A DNA stretch of 64,000 bases. It comes from Amylostereum areolatum. Its lineage: Eukaryota > Basidiomycota > Agaricomycetes > Russulales > Stereaceae. Numbering within the stretch: position 1 is the stretch's first letter; every line of letters starts with the position of its first letter. This document shows positions 60,401-64,000 of this stretch, in pieces. The DNA is taken from assembly GCA_012932865.1 (NCBI GenBank), contig SAXG01000044.1:124001-188000 (forward strand), in the 5' to 3' direction. Below the pieces are notes generated by a model, which did no database searches, had not been told where the DNA came from, and worked only from the letters and a program-made list of their open reading frames with translations. A program made the position numbers and the translations under genes.

Positions 60401-61002
60401 CCCTGTGTATACCTGCATATGATGCGGGGAACCATCGGTGGATCGAGCTTCGAACGCAAGGTAAACAAAAGGTATGGACTGCTTCACGAGGTCGTCCGGC
60501 TACCCGTGGAGGATTCACGATGAGCCAACGTGTTGGGGACATCGACGAACTCAGAACACACCTCGATGGGAGATAAATATGTGATATTCAATTCCAATGG
60601 TCCGGCTTGGATCGTGAAGATCGTACGTGTCGGCGTGACCGTAAAGTATTTGACCACGGTGTCATTAGTCCTAGGCACCGTGTCCGTATCCCCTGACCAC
60701 AGGTAGGTTGTCCCATTGTCGACCTTGATCAGACAGGTCCACCCTAAGGACTGATCAAGCAAATGTCAGCGTCGCTACCTGAGAAAATTAGAGATATAAC
60801 GTACGGAAACGTCCCCGGTGATGCGTGGCCATTCGTGGGAATGAACAGTGCCATCTGTGGTAGGTATGTAGGCGTAGAAGTAGGGGGAGCGGAAAAAGAG
60901 GGGGACACTGGAGGGAAAGAATGTCTGTTGGGCACGACAAAAAGGAAAGTGGACGCATATGAGGAGGGAAAGGTAGGCGAAACCGTGGATGACGATGTTC
61001 AT
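57440..61002 (-). CDS. GtaA-like membrane-anchored glutaminase family protein, copy G
   Basis: Best-resolved array member. Exons 1-8: 61002-60805, 60750-60562, 60499-60391, 60339-60182, 60131-60010, 59950-59758, 59708-59470 and 59411-59260; exon 9 starts at 59203, and further exons run to the stop at 57440. Signal peptide MNIVIHGFAYLSLLICVHFP, then AQQTFFPSSVPLFFRSPYFY. Ectodomain landmarks: VDNGTTYLWSGDTDTV, ELNITYLSPIE, GTEYSDLIALATRQALGF, SDVMMFWRDLG, VEQSANMIILSYAQA, ANQTNLAIKGIIAIKAMSMI, GYNVFADLWLGTGVVDSD. The C-terminus has the helix VVGGVLGSVVLVGLALWFW, basic RRYKRTR and a tail with a helical DPRVDELRREMDVLRLRAE stretch ending EPPPSYVDE. By family it is an extracellular glutaminase A relative. 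Donors of introns 3 (60390) and 9 (59146) are GC; intron 1 is GT. Confidence 0.85.
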
Positions 61003-62019
61003 TGAAATAGAGACGGCTGTAAAGTGTGCGAGGTATGTATGAGCAAGGGGAATGTGCGTAAGTGAGGGGAGCGGTTCATAAAGGAGAGTGTTGTGTGATC
61101 CATTGATACGTACGGACAGCTTAGGAAAGCGCTCAGATGAATGGGGGGAAGGGATCCGGAGGGGGCGCTTGGAAGGACTCATCGGCAGCCAGCTGTCCTG
61201 TGCTGGTGCCCACTGCCATATCATGGTACTTATCGCTGATCAAAAAATTCTTCCCGGTTCTGATGGTGGTGGGGTGCCATGGTGGTGGACGCGCTAGAGA
61301 CAACCAAATTCAGTGTCGGCAAAGATGGAAGTAGCAGTCGCTTAGCCTGTACACGCACCCGTGGCAGACTCGGACTTCCCAAGCGGCTACTCAAGTACAA
61401 CGTACCGAGGTGGGTGGCATCTGATAGCTTCTACTGGAACGTCGAAGCTCCTCCTCGAAACGAGACATCCATTGGACGCATTGCTAGTCGTTCCCATGCC
61501 CAGCGAAGCTGGCGCTGATACCATCTCAGTAGGCAGTAGGCTATGAGCGTTATGGAACAGAATCAACAGATCGAGCGTTTGTTTCATAATGTTCATGGCT
61601 TCCCACGAGCATCTCGTGGTCGATTCGCTCTCCCAGACTTGACACTCGCGTATGCGCTTGAACTAGATAATTTATGCTCAGAGAGACCTTAGCTCTTGAG
61701 TCTCGACTAAAACGTACCTGGGTGTTTCTCCAGGTCTCAAACTCAGAGGCTGAATACGGACGTGCTGTATCCGGTAGGAGAACGAGGACTCCGAGTCAGC
61801 GTAGTAACCTGACGGGGGTTCGTCTGATTGATTTCGAACTTTCGGGTCTTCCCCATTCAATTCTCCTCGCATGGTGAAAAAAATCACAAACATCCTCGTA
61901 AACATGCCGGCGATGCAGCCAGATAACGGCCGGAAAAAGACGGGTTTCACGAGGCGATCACTATCAGAAATGAGACACTTGGGCAAGGAAAGGTGGATCC
62001 CTGGGCAGCGGGACTAAAT
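61003..62019. other. Array spacer upstream of copy G
   Basis: Promoter region of G, with a degenerate TATA block (TTTATGAACCGC on - near 61071-61082), then spacer shared with D and E. The stretch around 61430-61510 is the counterpart of the left junction of the deletion in copy A. Confidence 0.5.
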
Positions 62020-62990
62020 GGGATGGATGGTGCAGGTTCTTCGTACATTGACGATCCAATCCGACGAAATCATAGCTGCCAAAACCGCGCCATCAGGACC
62101 CAGCGTACTTGTTCAGACATACATTGACCGTGACACACACCTGCTATCAAATGCTTCACTTTGCTTTGCCTCGGCACCTGGGGTGGCCGTACGCGGGACG
62201 CGTGACGAGGTGTTTTGCGCCCTTGAACCGGGGGTGGAGGAGCAGGCGGGTGTACGCTCAACGCCTGAGGCCTGATCCTTTACCCTTGCCAGGGCTCGCC
62301 CACGCCGGTGTCGTCGACGCACACGAACGGGAACTCATCCACGAACTCGTCCTTGGACCACCAGTCCGTCTGCATCACGAGCCTTGGCCGCGTTCATCTT
62401 CACATACACCCTCTGCCAACAAGTGGACGTGAGCGACGACGCCCCAGCTCCAGGTTACGCGCACACGAAAAACGTACCTTACTGTACACGAGCCGTCTTC
62501 GCGACCTGTCCCAGTCCTTCTCACGATTTTACCTCGCGGACATCCTCAGAAGCCACATAGAGCAATTCTCGGGCTGGGTTGGAGCCATGATGAACTTTCC
62601 AGTCTTCGTCGAGCCAGCTGTCACCGTGCCTTGGCAGGCTTTGGCTGAGCTGTCCTGGGCTTCGAGTTTACGGACGCCTTCGACATGGTAAGCATAACGT
62701 GGAAGCAACGCGACGCGAGAAAGATGCTCACCACTGTGACGGAAAAGTGCACGTCCTCGAGGAGTTCGGCGCGCTTGCGCGAACCTGCGAATCGGGTTAG
62801 AAAAGAAACCGATCTTGTCAACATCTTGGGAAACCGAGCTGACATGTGGACGAGACGCGCTCCAATGATGTTTCCGAGAATGACGGAGATAGATAGTAGA
62901 TTATATGCATGCTGCCTGCAAGAGATGGTGGTGGTCAAGTGTGGGCGGGGCGTTTCAACGTTCTTGAACTTATAACGATTTATCACGTGC
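62020..62990 (-). pseudogene. GNAT acetyltransferase relic 3
   Basis: The - strand aligns with the 12.5-kb GNAT gene over several exons (PPVQGRKTPRHASRVRPPQV frame corresponds to PRFKGAKYIITRPAYGHPQV shifted by one base). It keeps the Trp codon (ATGTGGCTTCTGAGG) that is TAG in relics 1 and 2 but is broken elsewhere. The foldback element FB2 follows. Confidence 0.6.
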
Positions 62991-63018
62991 TATCGGACTA
63001 CTTCAACTTTGAAGTTGC

Positions 63019-63809
63019 ACCGCAGGCAGAAGTCCATTTTAGCGCTCCTATTATGTATCTGAAATGGGGACTGAAAGTACAAATATTGAAGTGAGCTTAC
63101 CTCGATAACTACACACCGGAAAGAGGGAGTTACAAATGCGCAGTAGCTGTGAACAAAGCAAATGAAAGCCCATCATTTTGAATGTGTATTGACCCCGTCG
63201 GAAACCCATTGGACACGTGAGGTTTGCGATCTGTTGCGACCGAGCCGAAACCCTAGGTTTCTAATAGGTCGTATTCTGTACAAAACCTACTTGATACGTC
63301 TCGTTTGGGCGCGAATTTGGGCGGGATAAATTTATCATTCCAAACACGTTCGTATCAGGAGGAAATCAGTTTGAAGTGCGAGCTTTCAAATTAATAAAGC
63401 ACCAGCGCCGGACCAGCGCCCCCGCCAAGGCGCTGATCTGGCGCTGGTGCTTTATCTAAAATTTCGGATCAGCTGCATCTTGATAAGGATGTGTTTGGAA
63501 TGATAAATTTCATCCTGCCTAAAATCGCTCCCAAACGAGAGGTTTTGCGCAAAATAGGATCCATTAGAAACCTATGGTTTCGGTTCGGTCGCAACAGATC
63601 GCAAACCTCACGTGTCCAATGGGTTTCCGACGGGGTCAATACACATTCAAAATGATGGGCTTTCATTTGCTTTGTTCACAGCTACTGCGCATTTGTAACT
63701 CCCTCTTTCCGGTGTGTAGTTATCGAGGTAAGCTCACTTCAATATTTGTACTTTCAGTCCCCATTTCAGATACATAATAGGAGCGCTAAAATGGACTTCT
63801 GCCCGCGGT
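63019..63809. mobile_element. Foldback element FB2 (near-complete palindrome)
   Basis: A 791-bp element begins ACCGCAGGCAGAAGTCC and ends GGACTTCTGCCCGCGGT. The left arm (63019 to about 63400) is closely complementary to the right arm (about 63430-63809), meeting in a GC-rich centre (GCACCAGCGCC / GGCGCTGGTGC). Flanking GTTGC at 63014-63018 and 63810-63814 is a perfect 5-bp duplication. The empty site (GAAGTTGCACTTCCAGG) is present at 50792-50808. The termini are shared with FB1. It has no coding capacity. Confidence 0.9.
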
Positions 63810-63814
63810 GTTGC

Positions 63815-64000
63815 ACTTCCAGGGGACCGTGGGGACTGGTACTGAGATATGGAAACCGAGCCAAAATGCACTCCGGAATCTGGAGGACTCACAGGGAGGT
63901 TGGTGTAGGACAGGAGTAATCGCATACGCTGGTCCGAATCGTATATCACTCTCGTCTCTACATTCACGGCAACTCGACTCCGATCCAAGCGCCCGCCGGT
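63815..64000. repeat. Start of another array spacer (copy of 50.8-50.97 kb)
   Basis: Nearly identical to 50797-50970, which leads directly into GtaA copy F. No gene inside the window. Confidence 0.7.

Overview
The window is nuclear DNA of a filamentous basidiomycete, most likely an Agaricomycete. Evidence: genes split by many 48-65 nt introns, GC-rich coding sequence, an F-box-like protein starting MGQDW, Ty3/Gypsy debris, and basidiomycete-type glutaminase A (GtaA), A1 protease and GH5 genes.

Layout. 1-1463 (-): 5' end of an LTR retrotransposon leaving at the left edge. 2.4-3.3 kb (-): 5'-truncated aspartic protease. 3.5-4.8 kb: C-rich minisatellite DNA. 5.6-7.5 kb (-): reverse-transcriptase fragment, F-box-family fragment and an intact F-box-like gene. 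8.2-10.7 kb (-): intact Ser/Thr kinase. 11.4-17.1 kb: GNAT gene, 5'-truncated GtaA copy (A) and kinase fragment, together an inverted version of the unit seen later. 17.5-21.4 kb (-): complete divergent GtaA-like gene (B). 22.5-24.1 kb (+): GH5 exo-beta-1,3-glucanase. 25.2-27.7 kb (+): Ser/Pro-rich protein of unknown function. 28.9-29.9 kb (+): pseudokinase. 30.3-64 kb: five more GtaA-like copies (C-G), all on -, separated by decayed copies of three passenger genes: a PLP-homeostasis (YggS/PROSC) gene, the kinase, and the GNAT gene.

The dominant feature is this expansion. Seven GtaA-like genes occupy about 27 kb. Each full copy encodes a signal peptide, a glutaminase A-type ectodomain, one transmembrane helix and a short cytosolic tail ending in a PPxY motif, so the products look like surface-anchored ectoenzymes with a WW-domain docking tail. 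B, E, F and G look intact, C has one frameshift, D has several, and A lacks exons 1-4. Reading frame across the array copies requires GC-AG introns at many sites where B has GT-AG.

Mobile DNA also marks the array. There is a 504-bp MITE with perfect terminal repeats and an 8-bp target duplication, and two long foldback elements sharing the same termini. One foldback element sits in a site whose empty version is present elsewhere in the array. The right edge repeats the spacer that precedes copy F, so the array probably continues. Exon coordinates were worked out by eye from splice signals and frame; no database search was run.
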